A model generated the notes under the pieces. That model was not told where the DNA came from and searched no databases. It saw only the letters and a list, made by a program, of their open reading frames with translations. Shown piece by piece: positions 8,422 through 16,124 of a stretch of DNA of 64,000 nt. The stretch lies in the NCBI GenBank assembly GCA_013322215.1, contig JAAMEZ010000058.1, positions 806,001 to 870,000 of the forward strand. Direction: 5' to 3'. This DNA is from Martinezella rhizogenes (GTDB lineage: Bacteria > Pseudomonadota > Alphaproteobacteria > Rhizobiales > Rhizobiaceae). Made by a program: the position numbers and the translations under genes. Position 1 is the stretch's first letter, and each line of letters opens with the position of its first letter.

Positions 8422-8964
8422 ATGACGATGAAAGTGCACAGCGGCACTCAAAACTATTTCAGCACGCCGATCCGCAGCTCGCAGAGCAGCGACGGCGACG
8501 ACAGCACACCCTTCTCGCTGCCGGGCGACAGCAGCGGCCAGCAGGACGATTCGCAAGGGCCTTCCATCTCGTCCAGCGGCGTCCCCTCCTCCATTTCATC
8601 CGGCCTGTGGCTCAGCCAGTTCGGCAGCGCGTCGTCCTCGACATCGGACGAGAGCAGCGATCAGAACAGCGCAACGGCGTCGGGCGGAAGCAGCTCTGCA
8701 TCGTCAAGCGAGCAGTCCGATCAGGATATTCTCGACGAGTTTGCCAAATGGGCGAATATGACGCCTGCCCAGAAAATCCGGGCGCAATATCTGCAGGCGC
8801 ATGGCCTGACGGAAGATTCCTTCAAGTCCTTGTCGGCCGACGACCAGAAGGCAATCAACGATCAGATTGCCGATGAGATCAAACAGAAGCTCGGCGCCGG
8901 CAACGCCGATGGTGATAGCGATCAGGAAACGGACAGCGCAGCCGCGGCCTTGGCGCTCGTCTGA
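8422..8964 (+). CDS. Serine-rich protein of unknown function with helical C-terminus
   Basis: 180 residues from the ATG at 8422 (ribosome site CGGGAGA). Residues 1 to about 100 are low-complexity, rich in Ser, Asp, Gln and Gly. From about residue 103 there is a compact helical segment (DILDEFAKWANMTPAQKI, HGLTEDSFKSLSADDQ, INDQIADEIKQKLG), then a second acidic tail. There is no signal peptide and no membrane segment. The MTPAQKIRAQYL...GLTEDSF pattern looks like a small helical module seen in hypothetical proteins of Rhizobiales, but I cannot name it. A terminator hairpin follows at 8985. Confidence 0.65.
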   Translation: MTMKVHSGTQNYFSTPIRSSQSSDGDDSTPFSLPGDSSGQQDDSQGPSISSSGVPSSISSGLWLSQFGSASSSTSDESSDQNSATASGGSSSASSSEQSDQDILDEFAKWANMTPAQKIRAQYLQAHGLTEDSFKSLSADDQKAINDQIADEIKQKLGAGNADGDSDQETDSAAAALALV

Positions 8965-8984
8965 GCAAGCTGCCAGGTTACATG

Positions 8985-9034
8985 AAGACGATACGAACCC
9001 GATTCACATCTTGCCCATATCGTCTTGTTTTTAT
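8985..9034 (+). terminator. Rho-independent-type terminator
   Basis: Perfect 9-bp stem AAGACGATA (8985-8993) with TATCGTCTT (9018-9026), a 24-base loop, then GTTTTTATT. It lies 20 bp after the serine-rich gene and before the convergent beta-lactamase stop. The long loop makes it weaker than usual. Confidence 0.55.
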
Positions 9035-9047
9035 TATAAATATTCCG

Positions 9048-10049
9048 CTATTGCCCGACCATGTCGACGACGATCTTGCCGACTTCGGCAAAGACAGCCT
9101 CGACGTCCTTTGCCGGCGCGGTCGCCTCGGCAACAAAGGTCGTGACCAGGATCGCACCCCGGTCCGGCGGCCAGATGACGGCGATATCGGCATAGGAACC
9201 ATTATTGCCGGTGCCGGTCTTGTCGCCGACCTTCCACTCCTTCGGCAGGCCCGCGCGCAGGCGGTTGTTGCCCGTGGTATTGGCGACCAGCCAGTTGACC
9301 AGCTGATCCCTCGATGTTTCCGACAGCGTATTGCCGAGCGTCAGGAGGCCGATCGTATCCAGCATCGCATCCGGCGTGGTGGTGTCGCGCGGATCGTCCT
9401 TCACCGCCTGGTTGACATCGGGTTCGTTGCGGTCGAGGCGGGTTTCGGTGTCGCCTGTCGTACGCAGCCAAGAGGTCAACGCTGCCGGGCCACCGAAGCT
9501 TTCGATCAGCAGATTGCCGGCCGTGTTGTCGCTCAGCGTGATCGCGGCGTTGCAAAGTTCGGCAATGGTCATGCCATCGCCGTCGGCGTGCTTTTCTGTT
9601 TCCGGCGAATAGGTGACGACCTTGTCCTTACCGTAAGTGATGCGACGGTCGAGCTTCTCGACACCCTGGTCGACGCGCGCCAGCACAAAGCCGGCGGCGA
9701 GCGCCTTGTAGGTGCTGCACAGGGGAAAGCGCTCCTCCTCCCGATGGCCGAGGGAAATGTTGGTCTCCGTGTCGAGCACGGAGACGCCAAGACGACCGCC
9801 AGTCTTCTTTTCCAGATCGGCGAGCTGCTTGTCGACATCGTCGGAAAGCTGCGAATTGTCCTGCGCTCCACCGTCGCCTTGCGGGCTCTGACCGCCGGCA
9901 TCGGGCATCGCCGAATTGTCCGTTGCGGGAGGCGTCTGCACCGGCGCACCACTATCCTCAGCAAAAAGACTATTGGGGCCGAGCGTCAGGGCGGGAAGAA
10001 GCAACGCCGAACCTGCCATGAGGTGGCGGCGAGTGAGCAATGTGGGCAT
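9048..10049 (-). CDS. bla: Class A beta-lactamase
   Basis: 333 residues from the ATG at 10049 (ribosome site GGAGG). The Tat-like signal has TRRHLMAGSALLL at 6-18. Class A motifs: STYK 112-115 (nucleophile Ser112), SDN 173-175, the omega-loop Glu209 in RNEPDVN, and KTG 277-279. The family hydrolyses penicillins or cephalosporins in the periplasm. Residues about 31-75 form an unusual Gly/Gln/Asp/Pro-rich linker between signal and catalytic domain. Cys111 precedes the nucleophile as in carbapenemases, but the partner Cys after KTG is absent (KTGTGNNGS), so the KPC/GES-type disulfide cannot form. Probably chromosomal and intrinsic. Confidence 0.9.
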   Translation of the reverse strand: MPTLLTRRHLMAGSALLLPALTLGPNSLFAEDSGAPVQTPPATDNSAMPDAGGQSPQGDGGAQDNSQLSDDVDKQLADLEKKTGGRLGVSVLDTETNISLGHREEERFPLCSTYKALAAGFVLARVDQGVEKLDRRITYGKDKVVTYSPETEKHADGDGMTIAELCNAAITLSDNTAGNLLIESFGGPAALTSWLRTTGDTETRLDRNEPDVNQAVKDDPRDTTTPDAMLDTIGLLTLGNTLSETSRDQLVNWLVANTTGNNRLRAGLPKEWKVGDKTGTGNNGSYADIAVIWPPDRGAILVTTFVAEATAPAKDVEAVFAEVGKIVVDMVGQ

Positions 10050-10134
10050 GTCGAGGGCCTCCAGCAGAATCGGCAGGTCTTGGGCTATGCGAGGAATATG
10101 GCAAGCCTCTGACCTCACCGATTGCTAACGGATT

Positions 10135-11139
10135 CTATGCCGCCTTGTCGACGGTAACTTCGACCGTGACGTGGGAGAGTTCATGGATCTCGGCAAGCCG
10201 CGCCTTGTAGAAGGACGGATCGCGCGAGACCGGCGTTGCGACCGCGACGATCGCGGCATGATGCCCGGGTCCGACCTGCCATACATGCAGATCGGTGATG
10301 CGGTCCTCATCCGTCTCGATCGCTTCGCGGATCTCCTCGGGCAGATCTTCACCTTGCGGGATGAAATCGAGGAGAACGGCGCCGGAGGCACGCAGCAGGC
10401 TCCATGCCCATTGCAGGATCACCAGGCCGCCAACGATGCCCATGACGGGATCGAGGAAGGTCCAGCCGAAACGGCTGCCGAGCAGCAGGGCGACGATGGC
10501 GAGAACCGAGGTCATCGCATCGGCGATGACATGGACATAGACGGAGCGCAGATTGTTATCCCTGCCACCTTTTTGGCCATGATCGTGGTGGTGACCGTCG
10601 TCATGATCGTGATCATGGTGATGGTCATGATCATGAGCGTGGCCATGGCTGTGCCCGTGGCCGGCATGGCCGTGGTGATGATGGCTGTGATCGTCGCGCA
10701 GCAACCAGGCGCTGACGAGATTGACGACGAGGCCGACAACGGCAATTGCGATGGCCTCGCGGAAATTGATCGCCACCGGATCGAGCAATCTCAAAATGCT
10801 CTCCCAGCCCATGATCAGCGCGATCAATGCGAGCACGATGGCGCTGGCAAAACCTGCGAGATCGCCGAATTTGCCGGTGCCGAAGGTGAAGCGCGCATTG
10901 TGCGCATGCCGGCGTGCATAGAGATAGGCAAGCGCCGAAATCAGCATCGCGCTGACATGGGTCGACATATGCCAGCCATCGGCGAGCAGTGCCATCGAAC
11001 CATAAATCGTGCCCGCGCCGATCTCGATCACCATCATGACAGCGGTCAGCGCGATGACGAGCCAGATGCGGCGTTCGTTGCGCTGGTGATCGGAGCCCAG
11101 AAAAACATGGCTGTGGCCCATTTCGGAGGAAATACTCAT
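10135..11139 (-). CDS. dmeF: CDF-family Ni/Co efflux transporter DmeF
   Basis: 334 residues from the ATG at 11139. Six membrane segments typical of cation diffusion facilitators, with ALLADGWHMSTH (about 50-61) and the second metal site HVIADAMTSV. Between segments IV and V a cytoplasmic loop (residues 149-188) holds 21 histidines alternating with Asp and Gly, a metal buffer. The C-terminal cytoplasmic domain (about 255-334) has DLHVWQVGPGHHA. The CDF family uses proton antiport to export divalent metals; the neighbouring dmeR gene points to Ni and Co, as described for dmeRF in Rhizobium leguminosarum. It lies downstream of dmeR, with a repeat copy between them. Confidence 0.9.
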   Translation of the reverse strand: MSISSEMGHSHVFLGSDHQRNERRIWLVIALTAVMMVIEIGAGTIYGSMALLADGWHMSTHVSAMLISALAYLYARRHAHNARFTFGTGKFGDLAGFASAIVLALIALIMGWESILRLLDPVAINFREAIAIAVVGLVVNLVSAWLLRDDHSHHHHGHAGHGHSHGHAHDHDHHHDHDHDDGHHHDHGQKGGRDNNLRSVYVHVIADAMTSVLAIVALLLGSRFGWTFLDPVMGIVGGLVILQWAWSLLRASGAVLLDFIPQGEDLPEEIREAIETDEDRITDLHVWQVGPGHHAAIVAVATPVSRDPSFYKARLAEIHELSHVTVEVTVDKAA

Positions 11140-11195
11140 GACATTACTCTCTCGTTGAACGCCTGAAACCATAAAACGCGTCGCGATCTTTCAGA

Positions 11196-11277
11196 TGCAC
11201 TCCTGGCGTTTTATGTCTTCGATTTTTCGCATGTCGTCATCGCAAAACCGCCGCACACTTTTGCGCGACTTGCTTTG
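11196..11277. repeat. RIME-type repeat, copy G (diverged)
   Basis: This copy lies in the 139-bp gap between dmeR and dmeF. It shares the AAAACCGC, GCACACTTTTGCGCG and TTGCTTT parts of the core but is more diverged than other copies. Because it lies inside a probable operon, it may reduce dmeF relative to dmeR or stabilise the message. Confidence 0.5.
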
Positions 11278-11278
11278 G

Positions 11279-11551
11279 TCACCGCAGATAGGTCTTCAGC
11301 ACGTCGGCTATCTCATCGACCGCCTGACGGCGTGCCTCTTCACTTTCGGCATGCAGTATATGTTCCTGCAGATGGTCCTCCAGAACCTCCCCGGTCAGCC
11401 CTGTCAGGGCGCCGCGAATGGAGGCGAGCAGCTGCAGGATTTCCCCGCAGGGGCGCTCGGCCTCGAGCGCGCGCTCCACCGCTTCCATCTGCCCCTTGAG
11501 ACGGCGGACGCGAGAGAGGAGCTTGGCTTGCTGGCGAATGGTATGGGACAT
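11279..11551 (-). CDS. dmeR: Metal-sensing repressor DmeR (RcnR/CsoR/FrmR family)
   Basis: 90 residues, all-helical. The family ligand positions are occupied as His3, Cys35, His60 and His64, the exact HCHH set used by RcnR for Ni(II) and Co(II). FrmR-type formaldehyde sensors and CsoR copper sensors differ in this set. The protein should bind a G-tract operator as a tetramer and release it when Ni or Co binds, allowing dmeR-dmeF expression. The matching operator lies 18 bp upstream of the start codon. Confidence 0.92.
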   Translation of the reverse strand: MSHTIRQQAKLLSRVRRLKGQMEAVERALEAERPCGEILQLLASIRGALTGLTGEVLEDHLQEHILHAESEEARRQAVDEIADVLKTYLR

Positions 11552-11568
11552 CGTAGCCTCGATTATAA

Positions 11569-11582
11569 TATAGGGGGGTATA
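11569..11582. promoter_or_regulatory. DmeR/RcnR-type operator
   Basis: TATA (11569-11572), six G (11573-11578), TATA (11579-11582): an AT inverted repeat around a G-tract. This is the layout of RcnR-family operators, in which the G-tract gives the A-form-like helix that the repressor reads. It lies just upstream of dmeR in an AT-rich patch that could also contain the promoter. Confidence 0.75.
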
Positions 11583-11713
11583 CTATTTGTGACGAGGAAT
11601 TGGAAGCCACCTTTTTGTGGCGACGACCAGGCGATGAGGTAGCCGACGGAGTATCACGGCCGGCCGTCGCGGCTACCTGGCCTTGCAATTTCCACGAATG
11701 GCCTCATATGTTG

Positions 11714-11728
11714 CTCTAGAGACTAGAG
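11714..11728. promoter_or_regulatory. MerR-type operator palindrome
   Basis: CTCTAG (11714-11719), AGA, CTAGAG (11723-11728) is a perfect inverted repeat, preceded by TTG and followed by GT. It resembles the Pb/Cd/Zn-type MerR operators (CTCTA...TAGAG) and lies 18-32 bp upstream of the merR gene. A -10 element at the stretched spacing typical of MerR activation is not evident on the plus strand. Confidence 0.5.
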
Positions 11729-11745
11729 GTATTGGAGGCCATGCA

Positions 11746-12159
11746 ATGCTGACGATCGGCGATCTATCCAAGCGGACCGGCGTGAAAGTGCCGACGATCC
11801 GTTATTACGAGCAGATGGGACTGATCTCGGAGCCGGAACGCAGCGAAGGCAACCAGCGGCGCTATTCCAAGACGGATCTGGAGCGCCTTGCCTTCATTCG
11901 ACATGGCCGTGATCTGGGCCTGACGATCGATGCCATCAAGGAATTGATCTCTCTCAGCCAGCATCCGGACCGCCCCTGCGTCGGCGCAGATCGGATCGCC
12001 AAGGAACATCTGGAAGATGTGCGCATCAAGATCGCACAGCTTAAAAGATTGGAGCATGAACTGGAGCGCATCGTTTCGCATTGCGACGGGCACAGCATCG
12101 AAGACTGCTATGTGATCCGCGCGCTTTCCGATCACGGACTATGCGAACACGAGCACTAA
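11746..12159 (+). CDS. MerR-family heavy-metal regulator
   Basis: 137 residues from the ATG at 11746 (ribosome site GGAGG, eight bases upstream). The winged HTH is at 1-70 (IGDLSKRTGVKVPTIRYYEQMGL), followed by a dimerisation coiled coil. Metal-site candidates are Cys78 at the start of the dimer helix and, in the C-terminal loop, Cys113, His116 and Cys121, with a further Cys133. This is the layout of ZntR/CadR/PbrR-like sensors rather than CueR, which uses two Cys and no Cys78 equivalent. No metal ATPase or transporter lies next to it except dmeF on the other side of dmeR, so its target is probably elsewhere. Confidence 0.8.
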   Translation: MLTIGDLSKRTGVKVPTIRYYEQMGLISEPERSEGNQRRYSKTDLERLAFIRHGRDLGLTIDAIKELISLSQHPDRPCVGADRIAKEHLEDVRIKIAQLKRLEHELERIVSHCDGHSIEDCYVIRALSDHGLCEHEH

Positions 12160-12283
12160 GGCCCCATTGACAAATGCGCTGAACCGGATCATTGATGCGC
12201 CCATGATCACGAACGCGCTCCACAATTGCTCGTATTTTTGGCTGTACCTGTAAGGGGCGGCCAAGACAGATCATATGTCAACA

Positions 12284-12306
12284 AGCCGCCGTCAGGCGGC
12301 TTTGTT
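12284..12306 (+). terminator. Hairpin, probable terminator
   Basis: A 7-bp stem AGCCGCC (12284-12290), loop GTCA, GGCGGCT (12295-12301), followed by TTGTTG. It lies 125 bp after the MerR gene and about 50 bp before the next start codon. The T run is short, so termination may be partial. Confidence 0.5.
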
Positions 12307-12356
12307 GTATCGGCAGCGTCCTGACGGCTCATTGAAAAACAAGGACGCAAAATGCC

Positions 12357-12845
12357 ATGCTAGACGACAGCGACATCTCACTTCTCCGCCCGCCGGTGCT
12401 CACAATCCGCAATGCGCAGCCGCGCGACCTGCCTGAGCTCAACGACATGATCCGGCTGCTTGCCGCCCATCATGGCGACCCCTCAGGCACGACGCCCGAG
12501 CAGCTCGAGCGCGATCTCTTCGGTCCGGTGCCCTGGATCACGGCGCTTGTTGCCGAAGGCGAACATGGCCTGCTCGGCTACGCCATCCTCGTGCCGCTCT
12601 ACAAGGCGCAGGAAGGCCAGCGTGGCATGGATCTGCATCATCTCTTCGTGCGCGACGGCCACCGTGGCCACGGCGTCGGACAGCATTTGGTCGACCGTGC
12701 CCGCGACATCGCCCGCAAGGCCGGCTGCAGCTACCTTTCGGTCGGTGCCGCGACGGGCAATTTCCAGGCGCATCGCTTCTACGAAAACATGGATTTCAAG
12801 CCGCGTCCGGTCACCGGCATGCGCTATCTGCAGGCTCTGGCCTGA
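12357..12845 (+). CDS. GNAT-family N-acetyltransferase
   Basis: 162 residues. The acetyl-CoA binding motif A is in HLFVRDGHRGHGVGQHLVDRA (about 101-121), and motif B is in NFQAHRFYENMDFKPR. The family transfers an acetyl group from acetyl-CoA to an amine; the substrate cannot be predicted. The 3' end overlaps the convergent C39-like gene by 35 bp. Confidence 0.85.
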   Translation: MLDDSDISLLRPPVLTIRNAQPRDLPELNDMIRLLAAHHGDPSGTTPEQLERDLFGPVPWITALVAEGEHGLLGYAILVPLYKAQEGQRGMDLHHLFVRDGHRGHGVGQHLVDRARDIARKAGCSYLSVGAATGNFQAHRFYENMDFKPRPVTGMRYLQALA

Positions 12846-13581
12846 TGCCGGCCTTTAACGGGATCGCTATTGAGCGCCTTGACCTTTGGCCATCGATGGC
12901 GATCCCGCGGCCTGCAAAGAATCTCTCGAATGTCTCCAACGGCATCTCCGCATTCTCGCGCGTCGCATCGATGTGACCGGACGGATTGTGGAAGCGGATC
13001 GTGCTTCCGTCGGCGGCTGTCACCAGCACGAGATGGCCGCCCTTGGCCGGCGGCTCGGTCTCAGGCCAGCGGATGGAGTGGTGCACCGACGCGATGAAAA
13101 ATTCGGATTGTGCGAGGATATCGGCGATGTCGGCGACTGAAATCCCGGTGACGATCCTGGCATTCAGATCAAAGTGATCTTTAACAAAGGGGACGAAGGG
13201 CGCATAGATCAGGCCCTTGATCCGGCCATCCGCCTCCTCGACATAGCCGCCATAATCCCTGCAGCCCATGGCGAGATCCATGATCGGCACGGCTTTGCCG
13301 GTGCGGGTGGCGAGCACCATCTTCAGACAGGCCATGCCGCAGAGATTACCGGCCCAGCGCGCATAATCCTCAACGCTGCCGGCGCCGGAAGAGGCCCAAA
13401 GCGGGTCCTTGAGCAAGGCCGATTGCGCACCTTCGGCCACGACCGCCAGGGTCATATCAGGCGTTTCCCACTGGCTGAAATAAGGAACCTTTTGCGTCAC
13501 CCTTGCGTCCACGCCGCCCTCTCCCGTTGCTGAATCCCGAAGCTGTAAGCTTGACGGGAAATGCGCTAGAAAAATGGCCAT
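12811..13581 (-). CDS. C39-like cysteine peptidase-fold protein
   Basis: 256 residues. A papain-like triad is visible: Cys81 in NLCGMACLKMVL, His183 in KGGHLVLV and Asn199 in FHNPSG, the layout of peptidase C39-like (Peptidase_C39_2) proteins. There is no signal peptide and no ABC transporter partner, so it is not a bacteriocin exporter. The family includes proteases and transferases; the substrate is unknown. The start is not certain: the ATG at 13581 gives about 30 residues before the conserved VPYFSQ segment, and a GTG nearer to it is possible. Confidence 0.7.
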   Translation of the reverse strand: MAIFLAHFPSSLQLRDSATGEGGVDARVTQKVPYFSQWETPDMTLAVVAEGAQSALLKDPLWASSGAGSVEDYARWAGNLCGMACLKMVLATRTGKAVPIMDLAMGCRDYGGYVEEADGRIKGLIYAPFVPFVKDHFDLNARIVTGISVADIADILAQSEFFIASVHHSIRWPETEPPAKGGHLVLVTAADGSTIRFHNPSGHIDATRENAEMPLETFERFFAGRGIAIDGQRSRRSIAIPLKAGIRPEPADSACR

Positions 13582-13610
13582 CGACCTAGGCCTGCAACTG
13601 GAGATGCGAC

Positions 13611-14390
13611 TTGGAACAGCGATTCACATTCGATGGCGTCGCCAGCCTCTACAATATCTCCCGCCCCCTTTATCCCGATGCGCTGTTTACCGACATCATC
13701 CGTTTCGCCGGGTTGGAACCCAAAGATAAGGTCCTCGAAATCGGATGCGGCACCGGACAGGCAACGGAGGGTTTTGCCCGCCACGACCTTTCTATTCTTG
13801 CGCTCGACCCCGGCGCCGAGCTGATTGCGGTCGCGCGGGAAAGACTGGCGCAATTTCCGCAACTGCAGTTCGAGCAAACCACCTTCGAAGCATGGTCGGG
13901 CGCGCCGAGAAGCTTCAGGCTGATAGCCGCGGCACAATCCTTCCACTGGGTTTCGCCGGAGCTGCGGTTCGCCAGGACGGCCGCTCTCCTTTCGCCAGGA
14001 GGAACACTCGCCGTCTTCGGCAATGTGCCGATGCCGCCCGAGGGACCGCTTGCTGGACAATTCGCCAAAATCTATGCCCGCTATGCTCCGCAGCTTGCAG
14101 GCCCACCTGCAGAAGCCTGGTATTTACCCGATGGCCCTTTTGCCCTGGAACTACGGCAGTCCGACCATTTCGAAACACCGGTCCATCGCTGCTATCGCTG
14201 GAGTCGATTGCACACGGCACAAAGCTATACCGATCTGCTGCGCACGCTCTCAAGCTACCGGCTTTTGGCCGAGGATCAGCGAGAAGCGCTGCTTTCCGCG
14301 CTTGCCGATGCGATCAACGCGCATGGCGGTGAATTCGAGCTACGTTATGAAACGCATCTCTATCTCGCCAAAGGCAAAATCGCGGCTTGA
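13611..14390 (+). CDS. Class I SAM-dependent methyltransferase
   Basis: 259 residues from a TTG start, supported by GGAG seven bases upstream and by the lack of an in-frame ATG before conserved sequence. SAM motif I is VLEIGCGTGQ (41-50), then an acidic residue at the end of strand 2 (ALDPGAE), and a later FHWVSPE. The family methylates small molecules or proteins; the substrate is unknown. It converges with the cytochrome gene, with 12 bp between the stops. Confidence 0.82.
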   Translation: MEQRFTFDGVASLYNISRPLYPDALFTDIIRFAGLEPKDKVLEIGCGTGQATEGFARHDLSILALDPGAELIAVARERLAQFPQLQFEQTTFEAWSGAPRSFRLIAAAQSFHWVSPELRFARTAALLSPGGTLAVFGNVPMPPEGPLAGQFAKIYARYAPQLAGPPAEAWYLPDGPFALELRQSDHFETPVHRCYRWSRLHTAQSYTDLLRTLSSYRLLAEDQREALLSALADAINAHGGEFELRYETHLYLAKGKIAA

Positions 14391-14402
14391 GCCTCCTGCG
14401 AC

Positions 14403-15314
14403 TTATTTCGCCGGCAGTGCCTTTAGATAGGCTGCGATCGCCTCCCGGTCGGTTGCCGGCAGGTGGGCGATGTTCTGCTGGACTTCGGCCATCGAGCCGC
14501 CGGCCGAGTCATAGTCCGGGGTGAAGCCGGTTTCGAGGTAATTGGCGATGTCGCCGGCGCTCCAGCTGCCGATTGCTTTGGAGCCGGGTGTGATATCCGG
14601 GATCTGGCCCTTGCCTTCCGGATTGGGCGCTCCCGCCAACCATTGGCCGCTCACGAAGCCGCCGAGGCTGTCGCGCGGCGTATGGCATTCGCCGCAATGG
14701 CCCGGCCCTTCCACGAGATATTGACCACGCTTGATCTTCTCGTCGGCACTGGCAAGCACGACGCGCGGCTGATCGTTAAGATAAAGGAATTTCCAGGCAC
14801 CAAGCGCCAGCCGGATGTCGAAGGGAAAGGGCAGCTCGTGCGGAGGCGCGACATTGTTGCTCTTCGGCAGCGTCTTCAGGAAGCCCCAGAGATCGTTGAT
14901 GTCCTTGTCGCTCATGCGGGTATAGGAGCCGTAGGGAAAGGAAGGATAGAGATGTTCGCCGTTTTTACCGACGCCGCGCTTCATGGCATTGCCGAAATCG
15001 GCAAGCGTCCAGCTGCCAAGCCCTGACTTCTCATCCGGCGAGATATTCGGGACATGGAAGGTGCCGAAGGGGCTGGCAAGGGCGAGACCGCCCGAAAGCA
15101 CCAGCTTGGAATCGCCCTGCGCGCCAGGAGCCGCGTGACAGCTCGTGCAGCCGCCGGCCCAGAAGACCATCTCGCCATTCTTGACATCGGGATCGCCGAG
15201 ATTGGCCCAATGGCTCGCCGGCAGGGGCGACGGCGCGGTGATGACATAGAATGCGCCGCAGCCAAGGATGATCACGCCGAACAGACAAAGCAACCACCGG
15301 ACAAACCGTGCCAT
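14403..15314 (-). CDS. Membrane-anchored di-haem c-type cytochrome
   Basis: 303 residues from the ATG at 15314. A single membrane segment (about 6-27) anchors it, with the rest in the periplasm. Two haem c motifs, CTSCH (56-60) and CGECH (207-211), each sit at the start of a cytochrome c domain. Methionines for the distal ligand are available in both halves. The arrangement resembles the cytochrome subunits that accept electrons from periplasmic alcohol, aldehyde or gluconate dehydrogenases, but no dehydrogenase lies beside it. A monohaem cytochrome c' gene lies upstream on the same strand, so the two may share an electron-transfer role. Confidence 0.85.
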   Translation of the reverse strand: MARFVRWLLCLFGVIILGCGAFYVITAPSPLPASHWANLGDPDVKNGEMVFWAGGCTSCHAAPGAQGDSKLVLSGGLALASPFGTFHVPNISPDEKSGLGSWTLADFGNAMKRGVGKNGEHLYPSFPYGSYTRMSDKDINDLWGFLKTLPKSNNVAPPHELPFPFDIRLALGAWKFLYLNDQPRVVLASADEKIKRGQYLVEGPGHCGECHTPRDSLGGFVSGQWLAGAPNPEGKGQIPDITPGSKAIGSWSAGDIANYLETGFTPDYDSAGGSMAEVQQNIAHLPATDREAIAAYLKALPAK

Positions 15315-15393
15315 CACACCTACCCCCAAGCCTTAGCTCTGAAACCAAAAGGCTCCGCACCGGGAAACCGGTGCGGATGCCAAAATCGATTTC

Positions 15394-15498
15394 TAGAGCC
15401 TTGCCGCTTTTCTTCGAAACGCGAAAAGGCTCGATGCTTTTGCCTTCACGCAATGCCGGACGGAAAACCGCCGCGCACTTTTCCTGGAATTGCTCTAG
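15394..15498. repeat. RIME-type repeat, copy B
   Basis: Between the two cytochrome genes. It begins TAGAGCC and ends TTGCTCTA, so the ends are inverted, and the second half carries the full shared core. A separate short palindrome, CCGCACCGG...CCGGTGCGG, lies just before it (about 15354-15375). Confidence 0.7.
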
Positions 15499-15516
15499 AC
15501 GAGGCCGACCTACCGC

Positions 15517-15960
15517 TTAGTCCTTCTTGACGCGGTAGGCCTGATGACAGGCGCCGCAGCTGCCGCCAAGGGTCTTCAGCGTCGAACCGACGCCGGCCTT
15601 GTCAGCGGGGAGCTGGGCGAGCGCCGTCTCGGCATCGCTGGAAAGCTTGGCGGCGTGCGCCTTGAAGTCATCGAGATTGTCCCAGATCTTCGGATTGACC
15701 TCGGCATCACTCTTATCGCTCTGCGGATTGAACTGATCCGGGAAGGCCTTGGCCGTTTCGGCGATCGTCGTCAGCGACGCCTTGACGATATCGGCATCAT
15801 AGGGCTTGTCGCCCTTGGCAATCGCGCCGAGAGCCCCGGTGGCGCCGCCGATCTTCTTCATCATCCCGATGCGGGAGTCATGCGTGCCATCGGCTGCGAC
15901 GACCGAACCCAGTGCGATGCCGGCCAGAGCCGTCGCCATCACAATCGCTTTCAACTTCAT
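15517..15960 (-). CDS. Cytochrome c' (c-556 type)
   Basis: 147 residues with a signal peptide (about 1-23, ending GSVVAADG). A four-helix-bundle pattern is followed by a single C-terminal haem motif CGACH (135-139), the hallmark of class II cytochromes. RIGMMKKIGGATGAL near the N-terminus supplies the Met expected for a six-coordinate c-556-type haem. It is a soluble periplasmic protein; roles in electron transfer or NO binding are known in the family, and which applies here is not clear. Confidence 0.88.
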   Translation of the reverse strand: MKLKAIVMATALAGIALGSVVAADGTHDSRIGMMKKIGGATGALGAIAKGDKPYDADIVKASLTTIAETAKAFPDQFNPQSDKSDAEVNPKIWDNLDDFKAHAAKLSSDAETALAQLPADKAGVGSTLKTLGGSCGACHQAYRVKKD

Positions 15961-16124
15961 TTCGTTCTCCTACCTCTCCGAGTGATCAGGACCGCCTACG
16001 CGGCCGGCGCATGATTACGGCGACATGTTTGCCGGTTTCCTTTCCGGCAATGAAGTCACAAAGTGGTGAGAGCCGAGTGAAATCAGTGTCATGCTGCCGA
16101 CACACTCATTCGACGCATCAGCTC

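Noticed and set aside
10171..11166. 331-codon plus-strand frame opposite dmeF with Met/Val repeats
   Set aside because: The repeats are the reverse of the histidine codons in DmeF; there is no ribosome site and no recognisable domain.
12811..13581. Bacteriocin-processing C39 peptidase with export system
   Set aside because: No ABC transporter domain or neighbour and no double-glycine peptide gene nearby; kept only as a C39-like fold.
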